64,000 nucleotides of DNA from Alsobacter sp045348435 (GTDB taxonomy: Bacteria > Pseudomonadota > Alphaproteobacteria > Rhizobiales > Beijerinckiaceae): assembly GCF_045348435.1 (NCBI RefSeq), contig NZ_CP157484.1, positions 1,054,001-1,118,000 on the forward strand, in the 5' to 3' direction. How positions within the stretch are numbered: position 1 is the first letter of the stretch; each line of letters opens with the position of its first letter. Below, in pieces: positions 42,571 to 50,787 of this stretch. The translations under genes were made by a program, and so were the position numbers. The notes below the pieces were generated by a model. That model ran no database searches. It was not told the DNA's origin and worked only from the letters and a program-made list of their open reading frames with translations.

Positions 42571-43695
42571 TCACGATCCGGGCTTCCTGGCCCAGGCGAG
42601 CACCCGGTAGGTTCCGTCCGGCGCGTCGCGGCCGGTGGCCTGCGCGTCGACGAGCGCCTGGGTGATCCGCTCCGCCACCGGCAGGCGGTAGTGCAGATGG
42701 TCCCAGTAATTGGCGTCATCCTGCGTCAGGCGGGACGGGACGCGAAAGTCCACCAGCGTGGCCCCCCGGCGCTCGGCGATGCGCGTCGCCTGCGCCTTGC
42801 AGGCCTCCATGCGCGAGCCCTCCCGCGTGTCGGCCGGGAAGTAGCCAGCCGCATGCGCCGGCGGGAACAGGATGAAGCGGGAGGTGCGGGCGGGAAGGCG
42901 CGCCAGCAGGTCCTCCAGCCAGGCCAGGGCCGGGAAGCGGAACTGGTCCGGCGCGACGGGATCCTTCGGCGCCCGGGCCGGCGGCGACGTCCCGAACCCC
43001 GTGTCGCCATAGATGTGCGTGCGGGCGCGCCCGACGTCGTAGAGCGCCTCGTTGGGGGTGAAGACCTCGTAGCCGTTCATCGGCAGGCGCTGGCGCTTGA
43101 ACCTCAGCCGGTGCATGGCCAGCCGCCACGAGATCTCGATCGAGTGGAGGTTGAACAGATAGGGCCAGTCGTTCCAGCGATTGTCGTCGTAGAAGCTGTC
43201 GGGGAAAGCCCGGAAGGTGAGCCGCTTGGCTGGCGAGGCCGCATCCTGCGCGCACCATTCCGCGTCGATGCCGAAGATCATCAGCGCCGGGTCCGGCGTC
43301 TCGCGCAGGAACAGGTCGGCGATGCGGGCCTGTTCCCACGGCGTGGCGGCGTTCATGCCGAGATTGACCGTGCGGGCGGAGAATAGCGGGTCGAGCCGGG
43401 CCGGATTGAGCAGCCGCACCGTCGAGGTGCCGATCACCGCGCTGTCGAAGGCGTGCGAGCGGATGACCTGCGGGTACATGAAGCGCTGGTTGATGTCCAT
43501 CAGCGCGGGCGGCGCGAGCCCGGCGAGCGGCCCGGCCCCGTAGGGGTCGAACGCGAAGACGAAGGCCGCCAGCCCCAGCCCCGCCGCGGCGAGCACGGCG
43601 GCGAACCGGGCCAGCAGCGCGCGCCAGGGGCTCGGCCCCGCCGCCGCGGCGACCAGGCGCGCATCGCCGTCGATGGCGGGATCGGAAGCGTCCAT
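42571..43695 (-). CDS. SGNH-fold, DltD-like membrane-anchored protein
   Basis: 374 residues. One transmembrane helix near residues 25-48 (LLARFAAVLAAAGLGLAAFV) places the rest in the periplasm. SHAFDSAVIGTSTVRLLNP gives the GTS nucleophile block, NLGMNAATPWEQ the second block, and the C-terminal NYWDHLHYR a D-x-x-H pair, together the outline of SGNH/GDSL hydrolases such as DltD or AlgJ-type acetyltransferases. Position between polysaccharide genes suggests O-acyl modification of a glycan. Exact reaction unknown. Confidence 0.68.
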   Translation of the reverse strand: MDASDPAIDGDARLVAAAAGPSPWRALLARFAAVLAAAGLGLAAFVFAFDPYGAGPLAGLAPPALMDINQRFMYPQVIRSHAFDSAVIGTSTVRLLNPARLDPLFSARTVNLGMNAATPWEQARIADLFLRETPDPALMIFGIDAEWCAQDAASPAKRLTFRAFPDSFYDDNRWNDWPYLFNLHSIEISWRLAMHRLRFKRQRLPMNGYEVFTPNEALYDVGRARTHIYGDTGFGTSPPARAPKDPVAPDQFRFPALAWLEDLLARLPARTSRFILFPPAHAAGYFPADTREGSRMEACKAQATRIAERRGATLVDFRVPSRLTQDDANYWDHLHYRLPVAERITQALVDAQATGRDAPDGTYRVLAWARKPGS

Positions 43696-43773
43696 GCGAC
43701 GCTCGTGGACCGGAATCGCTTCACGATCAAGACCGGGGGGACCGATCCGCGCCGCCGCGGACGGGCCGCGGCC

Positions 43774-46700
43774 TCATTCGGGCGGGCGGACGGACGCCCG
43801 CCTGCGCGCCTTGATGGCGACGTCGGTTCGGGCGACCAGCAGCGACTCGGCCTCCGCCGCGCGGGCGATCTGCGCCTGCAGCAGCTTCAGGCCGAAATCC
43901 GGATAGTCGAGCACCAGTTCGAGCAGCACGTCGCGGCGGATCTTCAGAGCCCGGATGGGCGTGACGGCGGCCACGGTCGCGAGGCGGCGCGAGCGGGTGA
44001 GGGCGCCCATCTCGCCGACGATCGCGTTCGGCTCGGTCAGCCCGAGCGAGAGCGGCCCGCCGTCGCCGGTGATGGAGACCTCCGCCTGGCCCGACAGGAT
44101 CACGAGCGCGTCATGGGCCTCGTCGCCCTGGCGCATCAGCACGTCGCCGGGCGCGAAGGCCACGCGCTGGCCCGTGAAGGCCAGAAGCTTCAGGCGCGCG
44201 GTCTCCAGCGAGGCGAGGAGCGGCACGGCCCGCAGCGCGCGCACCTCCTCCGAGAGCGCGTCGGCGGCGGGCGGCTCGGCCGAAGCCTGCGCGGCGGCCG
44301 AGCCGGAGCGGACCCGGGCGCGCCCGGCCCGCAGCTCGACCACATGGTCGAAGCCCGCCGTCCGCGCCTCCGCGCCCGGCCCAAAGGTGACCACGAGGGT
44401 GCGGCCCCGCATGGCTTCGCGCACGCTGGCGAGGATGCGCGCGCCCTGGACGTCCCCGAAAACGGAGAGCGCGCCGTCGATCACCAGAACGGAAGGCCGC
44501 TTCAGCAGGCAGCGCGCCAGCGACAGGGCGGCCCGCTGGGCCGGGTAGAGGCGGCGGCCGCCATGCCCGACGGGCTGGTCGAGGCCGATCGCCAGGATGT
44601 CGGCGTCAAGTCCGCTCTGCGCCAGCGCATCGTCGAGGGCGGCCGACAGGCGCTCCTCGGCGGACGGCGCCTCGGAGATGACGCGTCCGAAGAGCAGGTT
44701 GTCGCGGATGCTGGCCCCGCGCGAGAACGCGGCCGGATCATAGGGCGTGACCGTGAAGCCATGGGCGGCCGCCGCCCGGGCCATCGCGGGCCGCGCCGCC
44801 AGGATGCGGGCCATCAGGTCGTCGCCGAGCAGGCCCAGCCGGTGCTGGGGTTCGCTGTAGCGCAGGGCGAGGCGCAACTGCGCCAGCCGGTCCTCGTCCG
44901 TCCGGCGGCCGGCCCGGGCGCGGGCGAGGCCCCGGCGGTAGTCGTCCAGCGCGTCCGACGAGACGAAGGAGAAGCGTTGGAAGAGCCGGCTTTCGGGCCC
45001 GAGATCGGCGAAGATCTCGACCAGCGTCGCGGCCAGGCCCAGCCCGACGTCCTCGAGCGGTTCGCGCAGGCCCAGCCGCGCCAGCTCGACGGAAAGGAGG
45101 CCGAGCAGCGCGGGCTCGAACTCCTCGTCGTGGTCCCAGGGGCCGAACAGCAGGTTCTCGCGGATCGTCAGGTGGCCGCAATAGCGCGCCAGGTCGAAGC
45201 GCTCGATCAGGTCGGCGCCGCCGCCGCGCCGCAGCTGCTCGGCCACCAGCGGCCGGGCGGCCACGATCCGGGCGGCCAGCGCCGGCAGGGCCGCGTCGTC
45301 GATCCGGGCGCCGAGGCCCATGCGCCGCACGTCCGCCTCGAAGTCGACGGCGCGCAGCGCCCGCCCGATCGCCCCGTCGATGGACGCCGGCCCGTCGACC
45401 CCCGCGGCGGCGTAGTCCAGCCACTCGGCCTGCGGCGCTCCGTCCAGGGGCCGCCGGCGCAGCGCGTAGATCAGGTTGTCGCGGAACGAGCCCTCGAACA
45501 CCGCCGTGTCCGGCCCGGCATACGCGAAGGCGCGGCCTAGCGCGTCGGCGCCCAACGCCTCCAGCGGGCGGCCCGCGACGGTGACGCTCCCGGCCGCCGG
45601 AGGGGTCCGGCCGGCGATGACGCGCGCCAGCGCGCTGACTGCCTCCGGCGGGCCGCAGAGCGCGATCGCGGCGCCGAGCGGCAGATCGAGGGTGACGCCT
45701 TCCAGGCTCCTGTCGCCGCCCGGCAGGCCGACCGTGACGCCCCGCACCGCCAGGGCGCCGGCCGAGAGGTCGGGCGGAACGGCCGCCGACGCCGCCGGCG
45801 CGGCCGGGGCCTGGCGCGCGGGCGCGGTGGAGAACTGCTCCAGCACCTGCTGGAACTTCACCTCGACGTCGAGGCGCTGCTGGTCCCAGTCGATCAGCTC
45901 CTTCACGGGAGGAGGCAGGTCGCGATAGGCGGCGATCACGGCGACCAGCTGGCCGATGGCCAGGTCTCCCCGCAGCGCGAAATAGCCGCCCAGCGAGTAG
46001 AACAGGAACGGGGTGAACTGCGCCAGCAGCCCATTGGCGAATTTCGCCGCGAATTTGCGCCCATAGAGCTGGTAGCGGATCAGGAACAGGTCTTCGAGGC
46101 GCGCCCCGATGCGGCTGATTTCGAAAGGCGCGGCGCCGTGGTTGCGCACCTCGTCCAGCCCGTCCACGACCTCGCCGATGCTGCCCGCGAGCGCGCGCGA
46201 CTTCAGCTGCCGCAGCCGGCTCAGGCGGAGCTGCTCGCGCCGCATGCGCGGGATGATGAGCGCCTGGACGGCCACCAGCGCGGCGGCGCAGACGCCCAGG
46301 GCGAGGCTCTGGACGAAGATGAACGCCAGCGCGGTGAGGGCCTGGCCCCCCAGGAACAGCGGCTGGATGAAGGCGTCGCCCACGAAGCCGCCGATCGGCT
46401 CGACCTCGTCCTTGATGATGGTGGCGGCCTCGGAGGCCTTCATCCGCCGCCCGTCCTCGGCCCCGCCGGTGACGAGCGCCTTGAACAGCTCGAAGCGAAG
46501 GGTCTGCAGCACGCGCTCGCCCAGCGCGCCCTTGCGCATGTTGATGAGGTATTTGAAAGCCCCGTTGACCAGCACGAGCAGCAGGAACACGGCGCTGAGC
46601 GCGAACAGGTAGCCGGTTCGGTCCAGCTCGAAGCCGTCGAACAGCACCGCCCCGTTCCAGGGCAGGACGAGGCGAAACAGGGTCGCGGTCGAGCGCCCGG

Positions 46701-46944
46701 CGAAGGCCCGGCCCTGGATGGCGTCGCTCACGATCAGCTTGGGGATGTCGAGCGAGGCGTAATAGAAGGGCAGGGAGGCCAGCACCACGGCAAGGACCCG
46801 GATCTGCTCCTTCCGGCTGCGCCGCCAGATATAGCCGAAGAGCTGCTCCATCCGACCGGACGCGTCGCGGAAGGACGGCTGCGCCTTCGGCGCGGCCTCC
46901 TGCGCCGTCGCCCGGATCTGGACGGCCGCCGTGCGGGTGCTCAT
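43774..46944 (-). CDS. ABC-exporter-like protein with degenerate ATPase and C-terminal cyclic-nucleotide-binding domain
   Basis: 1056 residues from the ATG at 46944. Residues 31-370: ABC transmembrane domain with about six helices. From 395 an ATPase-like domain begins (VRGVTVGLPGGDRSLEGVTL), but Walker A is GPPEAVSAL (431-439, no Lys), the signature is LYPAQRAAL (799-807), Walker B is VLVIDG (819-824, Glu replaced by Gly) and the H-loop reads TFGPG. The gap between half-domains is expanded to about 300 residues and repeats the post-Q-loop motif three times: GSFRDNLIYA (485), LTIRENLLFG (592), ASIRDNLLFG (744). Residues 905-1025 are a cNMP domain with GEMGALTRSRRLAT as phosphate cassette. Probably not an ATP-driven pump by itself. 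No clear Shine-Dalgarno. Confidence 0.82.
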   Translation of the reverse strand: MSTRTAAVQIRATAQEAAPKAQPSFRDASGRMEQLFGYIWRRSRKEQIRVLAVVLASLPFYYASLDIPKLIVSDAIQGRAFAGRSTATLFRLVLPWNGAVLFDGFELDRTGYLFALSAVFLLLVLVNGAFKYLINMRKGALGERVLQTLRFELFKALVTGGAEDGRRMKASEAATIIKDEVEPIGGFVGDAFIQPLFLGGQALTALAFIFVQSLALGVCAAALVAVQALIIPRMRREQLRLSRLRQLKSRALAGSIGEVVDGLDEVRNHGAAPFEISRIGARLEDLFLIRYQLYGRKFAAKFANGLLAQFTPFLFYSLGGYFALRGDLAIGQLVAVIAAYRDLPPPVKELIDWDQQRLDVEVKFQQVLEQFSTAPARQAPAAPAASAAVPPDLSAGALAVRGVTVGLPGGDRSLEGVTLDLPLGAAIALCGPPEAVSALARVIAGRTPPAAGSVTVAGRPLEALGADALGRAFAYAGPDTAVFEGSFRDNLIYALRRRPLDGAPQAEWLDYAAAGVDGPASIDGAIGRALRAVDFEADVRRMGLGARIDDAALPALAARIVAARPLVAEQLRRGGGADLIERFDLARYCGHLTIRENLLFGPWDHDEEFEPALLGLLSVELARLGLREPLEDVGLGLAATLVEIFADLGPESRLFQRFSFVSSDALDDYRRGLARARAGRRTDEDRLAQLRLALRYSEPQHRLGLLGDDLMARILAARPAMARAAAAHGFTVTPYDPAAFSRGASIRDNLLFGRVISEAPSAEERLSAALDDALAQSGLDADILAIGLDQPVGHGGRRLYPAQRAALSLARCLLKRPSVLVIDGALSVFGDVQGARILASVREAMRGRTLVVTFGPGAEARTAGFDHVVELRAGRARVRSGSAAAQASAEPPAADALSEEVRALRAVPLLASLETARLKLLAFTGQRVAFAPGDVLMRQGDEAHDALVILSGQAEVSITGDGGPLSLGLTEPNAIVGEMGALTRSRRLATVAAVTPIRALKIRRDVLLELVLDYPDFGLKLLQAQIARAAEAESLLVARTDVAIKARRRASVRPPE

Positions 46945-47184
46945 GGACGGAACCGGCTCACGGCGTTCATGCTCATGGCGATGATGCTCATGGCTCTGTC
47001 TGGCCCGGACGCCCGGACCCTGATGTGCGAAGCAGCATAGCGCAACCGCGGCGCGCGCGGCCCACTTCAAAGTTGCAGAGACCGTGGGATGCGACCTCGA
47101 CTTCGCCCGGGGATCTCGCGGCCGGCTGGGCCGGCGCGCGCCGGGCGGGAGCGACCGGGCCGCCGATCTGTCCGGCCGACGCGG

Positions 47185-47481
47185 TCAGCCGCCGCTGATG
47201 GCGTTCACCACATAGACGTCCGCGCCGGGGGCGAGCGGGGAGGCGAGCGTCGCCCGCCGTCCCTCGACGAAGACGTTCATGTGGCGCCGGATCGCCGGGC
47301 TGGTGTCGCAGATGCAGTCGCGCATGCCGGGCCAGCGGGCCTCCAGCGCGTCCACCATGTCGGCGACGGTCGCCGCCTGGAGCTCCACGACGCGGTCGGC
47401 GTCGGGGAACATGTGGGCCAGCAGGGGTCCCAGCCGGACCCTCGCCGGCCTGGCGTCTGTCAGGTCTTGAGCGGCGGACAT
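47185..47481 (-). CDS. MoaD/ThiS-family ubiquitin-like sulfur-carrier protein
   Basis: 98 residues, beta-grasp pattern with VRLGPLLAHMFPDADRVVEL, DMVDALEARWPGMRDCI, HMNVFVEGRRATLASPLAPG, ADVYVVNAISGG. It ends in the Gly-Gly needed for activation as thiocarboxylate or for conjugation. No moaE, thiG or activating E1 gene is adjacent. It lies 16 bp downstream of a beta-propeller gene, same strand; I recall such MoaD/propeller pairs in other bacteria. Confidence 0.85.
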   Translation of the reverse strand: MSAAQDLTDARPARVRLGPLLAHMFPDADRVVELQAATVADMVDALEARWPGMRDCICDTSPAIRRHMNVFVEGRRATLASPLAPGADVYVVNAISGG

Positions 47482-47497
47482 GGCGGCCCCCGACGCG

Positions 47498-48577
47498 TCA
47501 GCGGTCCACGACCAGCGTCTCGACGGACGTGATCGTGGGCAGGTGCTGGGCGATGCAGCGCCAGCTCTCGCCCTCGTCGGCGCTGGCGAAGAGCGCGCCC
47601 GAGCCCGTGCCGAAATAGACCCCGGCCGGCTCCATGGCGTCGGTCGCCAGGGCCTGGCGCAGCACGCCGAAGAAGGCGTTCTCCTGCGGCAGCCCCTCGC
47701 GCAGCGCCCGCCAGCTCGCGCCGGCGTCCCGGCTTCGCCACACGGCGGTCCGGGCGTCCGGCATGTAGCGGCCGGCGATGTCGCCGTTGAGCGGCAGCAT
47801 GTAGACGGTGTCGGGATCGCGCGGGTGGACGGCCGTGGGGAAGCCGAAGCTCGACGGCAGGCCTTCCTCGATGCTGGCCCAGCTGCGTCCGCCGTCGTCG
47901 CTGCGATACATCCCGCAATGGTTCTGCTGGTAGAGCCGGTCCGGCATGCCCGGCGCCATCGCGACGGAGTGCACGCACTGGCCGAACTCCGGATGGCGGT
48001 GGCCCTCCGGCATGTAGTCGGCGCGCGTGCCGCGGTTGCGGGGCTCCCAGGTGGCCCCGCCGTCGGCGCTGTGGAACACCCCCGCCGACGAGATGCCGAC
48101 CCAGAGGCGGCCGGCGTCCTGGGGGTCCGTGACGATGGAGTGCAGGATCAGCCCGCCGCCGCCCGGCTGCCATTCCGGGCGGGACGGATGATCGCGCAAC
48201 CCGGCCACATGGCTCCAGGTGCGGCCGCCGTCGTCGCTGGCGAAGAGCCCGGCGGGCTCCACCCCGGCGTAGAGGCGCCCGCCGGACGGGGCGACGCTCC
48301 AGACCGACTTGATCGGCGCTTCGCCGGCCTCATAGCCAAGCCCGTCGCGCGAGTAGGTCCAGGTCGCGCCGAGATCGTCGGAGCGCCACACCGCCGGGCC
48401 GAGCCACTCGCTGCCGCCGCCGGCGTAGATCACGCCGGAGCCGTCGGCGACCGCGTGGTTGATCGGCCATGTCTCGCACAGCGGTCCCTTCAGGCTCCAG
48501 GATCGCCTGTCGTCGTCGCTCCTCAGGATGAACAGGCCCTTGCGGGTCCCGACCAGCACCAGCACGCTTTCGCCCAT
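47498..48577 (-). CDS. BNR/sortilin-type beta-propeller protein
   Basis: 359 residues without signal peptide. Repeated Asp-box-like blades S.DGG.TW / R.DD.G..W occur as RSDDLGATWTYS, ASDDGGRTWSHV, HSADGGATWEPR, RSDDGGRSWASI, RSRDAGASWRAL and ASADEGESWRCI, six or seven in all. Often labelled exo-alpha-sialidase, but catalytic residues of sialidases are not evident, so a scaffold or glycosidase-like role is equally possible. In an apparent operon with the MoaD-like gene. Confidence 0.85.
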   Translation of the reverse strand: MGESVLVLVGTRKGLFILRSDDDRRSWSLKGPLCETWPINHAVADGSGVIYAGGGSEWLGPAVWRSDDLGATWTYSRDGLGYEAGEAPIKSVWSVAPSGGRLYAGVEPAGLFASDDGGRTWSHVAGLRDHPSRPEWQPGGGGLILHSIVTDPQDAGRLWVGISSAGVFHSADGGATWEPRNRGTRADYMPEGHRHPEFGQCVHSVAMAPGMPDRLYQQNHCGMYRSDDGGRSWASIEEGLPSSFGFPTAVHPRDPDTVYMLPLNGDIAGRYMPDARTAVWRSRDAGASWRALREGLPQENAFFGVLRQALATDAMEPAGVYFGTGSGALFASADEGESWRCIAQHLPTITSVETLVVDR

Positions 48578-48617
48578 GGCGGCCTCCGAGTGAGGGATGA
48601 AGAGGGAGCGGGGCCTC

Positions 48618-49031
48618 TCAGGCCTGCGTCAATACCATCCAGCCGACGCCGAACTTGTCGGCCAGCATGCCGAAGCGGGGAGCGAAGAAGGTCTTCGCCA
48701 TCGGCATCCGGACGGCGCCGCCCTCGCTCAGCGCCGCGAAGGCGCGCTCGGCCTCCTCCTCCGAGCCGACGACCAGCGACAGCGAGAAGCCCTGGAAGTT
48801 CGTCGCGCCCGAGCACTCGCCGTCCGAGGCCATCACGGAGGAGCCGCCGAAGGCGATCTCGCCATGCATGATCTTGTCCTCCGACCCGGGCGGAAGCATG
48901 CCGGGCGGGGGCCCCTCGGGCGCCTCGCGATAGCGCATGAGCGCCTTCACCTCGGCGCCGAGGGCGGCCTTGTAGAAGGTGAAAGCCTCTTCGCAGCGCC
49001 CGTTGAAAAACAGATAGGGATTGACCGACAT
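48618..49031 (-). CDS. VOC family protein, PhnB/3-demethylubiquinone methyltransferase-like
   Basis: 137 residues. MSVNPYLFFNGRCEEAFTFY, KAALGAEVKALMRYREAPEG, KIMHGEIAFGGSSVMASDG, GFSLSLVVGSEEEAERAFAA and FFAPRFGMLADKFGVGWMV define the PhnB-like glyoxalase group of small cytosolic proteins of unknown function. GGAGGA lies 7 nt before the ATG at 49031. First gene of a leftward set with the propeller and MoaD-like genes. Confidence 0.88.
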   Translation of the reverse strand: MSVNPYLFFNGRCEEAFTFYKAALGAEVKALMRYREAPEGPPPGMLPPGSEDKIMHGEIAFGGSSVMASDGECSGATNFQGFSLSLVVGSEEEAERAFAALSEGGAVRMPMAKTFFAPRFGMLADKFGVGWMVLTQA

Positions 49032-49216
49032 GGGGTGTCCTCCGTTGGGTCCGGCCTTGCGCCGTCGCCCCAAGGACGAGCGGCGGTCGCCGGCGCCGAC
49101 AGGCCGGGCTTGATTTTTCTCCCGGCTCACGCCTCATTATCACCGCAGCCCATCGGCACACAGTGGGCGCGCGCCGCCCGGCGCTTCGTCGCCGCAAGCC
49201 CGCGAGTTCCCCCCGA

Positions 49217-49582
49217 GTGCCCAGCATCCGTTTCTCCCGCATCGCCGCGTGGCTGTTGGTCGTCGCCATCGGGCTGATGACCGTGTGCCCCATCGGGCTT
49301 CGGCCCGTCACCGGGCTCTCCGTCGATCTGGAGCGCTTCGCCGCGTTCGGGCTCCTCGGCCTGCTCTTCGGGCTCGCTTATCCGCGCCGCAGGATCGCCG
49401 TCCTGGCCGCGGTGGTGGCCGCCGCGGCGGGGCTGGAGGCGATGCAGTATCTCGAGCCCACCCGGCATGGGCGGGTGCATGATTTCGAGATCAAGGCCGT
49501 CGCCGGGGCGCTGGGCGCCCTGTCGGCCATGCTGTTCGGCAAGGTCGCCCGCGAGGCGAATTGGCGCCGGTCGGCGGGTTAA
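49217..49582 (+). CDS. VanZ family membrane protein (copy 1)
   Basis: 121 residues if GTG 49217 is used; the frame extends to an ATG at 49163. Helices at WLLVVAIGLMTVCPIGL, FAAFGLLGLLFGLAYP and IAVLAAVVAAAAGLEAM; the motif EAMQYLEPTRHGRVHDFEIK is the VanZ-type Q..P.R....D...N signature, with a Lys in place of Asn. Function unknown. A second VanZ protein lies at 53201. Start is uncertain. Confidence 0.75.
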   Translation: MPSIRFSRIAAWLLVVAIGLMTVCPIGLRPVTGLSVDLERFAAFGLLGLLFGLAYPRRRIAVLAAVVAAAAGLEAMQYLEPTRHGRVHDFEIKAVAGALGALSAMLFGKVAREANWRRSAG

Positions 49583-49583
49583 G

Positions 49584-49628
49584 GCATGCTGCGAAACGGT
49601 GGAGGCCGGCTTTCGCATCGCAGCATGG
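49584..49628. repeat. dispersed palindromic intergenic repeat, copy 3
   Basis: TGCGAAA and TTTCGCA arms around a CGG...CCGG core. Relative to copies 1 and 2 (15670, 20052) both arms are shortened in matching fashion, so pairing is kept. It starts 2 bp after the VanZ stop. Confidence 0.75.
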
Positions 49629-49629
49629 T

Positions 49630-49854
49630 CTAGCGCAGGGTGGGGTCGCGTTCGGCCGCGGCCCGGCGGCGGGCGCGGGCCGCATAGGCCCGGTACCCCG
49701 TGATCGCGAGCCCGCAGACGCCGACGGCCACCAGCAGCGCCGCCTTCAGGCTCGGCTCCGTCGCCAGCGCCGGCGCCCCGTAGCCCAGCAGCGCCGCGCA
49801 GACGAGGACGACCGCGGCGGCCCGGTGCAGCGGGTGGCGAAAGAAGCGCCTCAT
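49630..49854 (-). CDS. small membrane protein
   Basis: 74 residues, two hydrophobic helices (AAAVVLVCAALLGYGAPALA and AALLVAVGVCGLAITGYRAY) with a basic tail ARARRRAAAERDP. No recognised family. Its 3' end touches the dispersed repeat. The evidence is composition and position only. Confidence 0.5.
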   Translation of the reverse strand: MRRFFRHPLHRAAAVVLVCAALLGYGAPALATEPSLKAALLVAVGVCGLAITGYRAYAARARRRAAAERDPTLR

Positions 49855-49856
49855 CG

Positions 49857-49916
49857 CACGCCCGTTTTTGGCGCGCCCATCTTTGGCAGGCCCGTCATCG
49901 GCGCGCCCGTCATCGG
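49857..49916. repeat. four tandem 15-bp repeats
   Basis: Four imperfect copies of a 15-mer: CACGCCCGTTTTTGG, CGCGCCCATCTTTGG, CAGGCCCGTCATCGG, CGCGCCCGTCATCGG. The fourth contains the stop codon of the leftward gene ending at 49910. Because 15 is a multiple of 3, gain or loss of units keeps frame. Confidence 0.75.
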
Positions 49917-50224
49917 CGGAACCGGTCGCCGAGGCGCTCGATCTCCCGCCGCAGGGCGTCGACCCCGCGCTGCACGTCGCGCACCGCGTCGTCGGAGATG
50001 ATCGGCGCGGAGGTGATCGGCGGGCGCGGCGCGCTCTCCGGGCAATCCGGCAGGCTGTCGCGGCGCAGCTTGGGCGTGATGCCGCCCTGCGGCGTGAGCA
50101 GATAGGCGCAGCCGGTCTCGTCGCGCCATGTCACGGGCTCGTCCAGCGCCCATGCGGACCCGCAGATCATCGCGAGGGCGCCCGCCGCCGTCCAGCGCGC
50201 GAGCCTGGCTGCATGAGGTTTCAT
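49910..50224 (-). CDS. small secreted protein, function unknown
   Basis: 104 residues from the ATG at 50224. A basic start (MKPHAARLARW) plus TAAGALAMICGSAWA gives a signal peptide. Mature LDEPVTWRDETGCAYLLTPQ with a Cys pair, then a helical C-terminus (DVQRGVDALRREIERLGDR). The 3' end runs into a 15-bp tandem repeat. No family recognised. Confidence 0.62.
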   Translation of the reverse strand: MKPHAARLARWTAAGALAMICGSAWALDEPVTWRDETGCAYLLTPQGGITPKLRRDSLPDCPESAPRPPITSAPIISDDAVRDVQRGVDALRREIERLGDRFRR

Positions 50225-50274
50225 GCCCAGAGAACGCCATGGCCGCCCCGGAAGTTCAATGACGGCGCGCAACT

Positions 50275-50487
50275 CTAGCGCGGGTGGGCCGAGGTGAGCC
50301 GGTCGAGCCGGCGGTCGGGCGCGCCGGCGCCGAGCGCGGCTTCCCGCCGCTCGATCCTGTCCATCATCTGGACGAGCCGGACGAGGTAGGGCGGCAACGG
50401 ATCCGTGAGCGCCTGTTCGAGCGCGCTGTCGGCCAGCATGGCGGGCGGAGAATCGGTCGCAGAGTCGACGTGGGGGGATGACGTCAT
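50275..50487 (-). CDS. hypothetical 70-residue protein
   Basis: MTSSPHVDSATDSPPAMLAD, then ALEQALTDPLPPYLVRLVQM with predicted helices and an acidic/basic C-terminus. No signal, no membrane helix. AGAGGAAA lies 8 nt before the ATG at 50487. The start overlaps ATTTGCAAAT (50486-50495), a perfect palindrome, and CTCTGCGCAGAG (50499-50510) follows, which may be operators or chance. Confidence 0.6.
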   Translation of the reverse strand: MTSSPHVDSATDSPPAMLADSALEQALTDPLPPYLVRLVQMMDRIERREAALGAGAPDRRLDRLTSAHPR

Positions 50488-50613
50488 TTGCAAATTTCCT
50501 CTGCGCAGAGCAGGCCCCAGGATGGTTAATAAATCGTAAACGGCCGTGAGCGGCCGGCCCGGTTTGGCGAATGCCGACGCGTATGCTCCTATTGGTGCAA
50601 CTTGGAGGAGTGA

Positions 50614-50739
50614 ATGCGACGCGTTCTCGCCCTGGCGGCCCTGATCTCGGTGGCGGTTTCGCTCGCCGGCTGCGGCCATTGCACCGATCTACGCCCCTAC
50701 AATCCGTTCCGCACCTGCCAGGACGACCAGGCCCGCTGA
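50614..50739 (+). CDS. small lipoprotein
   Basis: 41 residues: MRRVLALAALISVAVSLAGC, then GHCTDLRPYNPFRTCQDDQAR. The lipobox SLAGC gives lipid attachment at Cys20, leaving a 22-residue mature peptide with three cysteines in total. GGAGGAG lies just upstream. It fills the gap before ogt. Outer- or inner-membrane lipoprotein of unknown role. Confidence 0.75.
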   Translation: MRRVLALAALISVAVSLAGCGHCTDLRPYNPFRTCQDDQAR

Positions 50740-50787
50740 GGCCGCGAGGACTTCGCCCGGCCCCGCGGCGGGTGTAGAATCGCCCGC

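Noticed and set aside
43453..45540. A 695-codon rightward open frame
   Set aside because: Antisense to the pseudo-ABC gene, with no domain and a GC-artefact composition. The ABC frame has recognisable membrane and cNMP domains.
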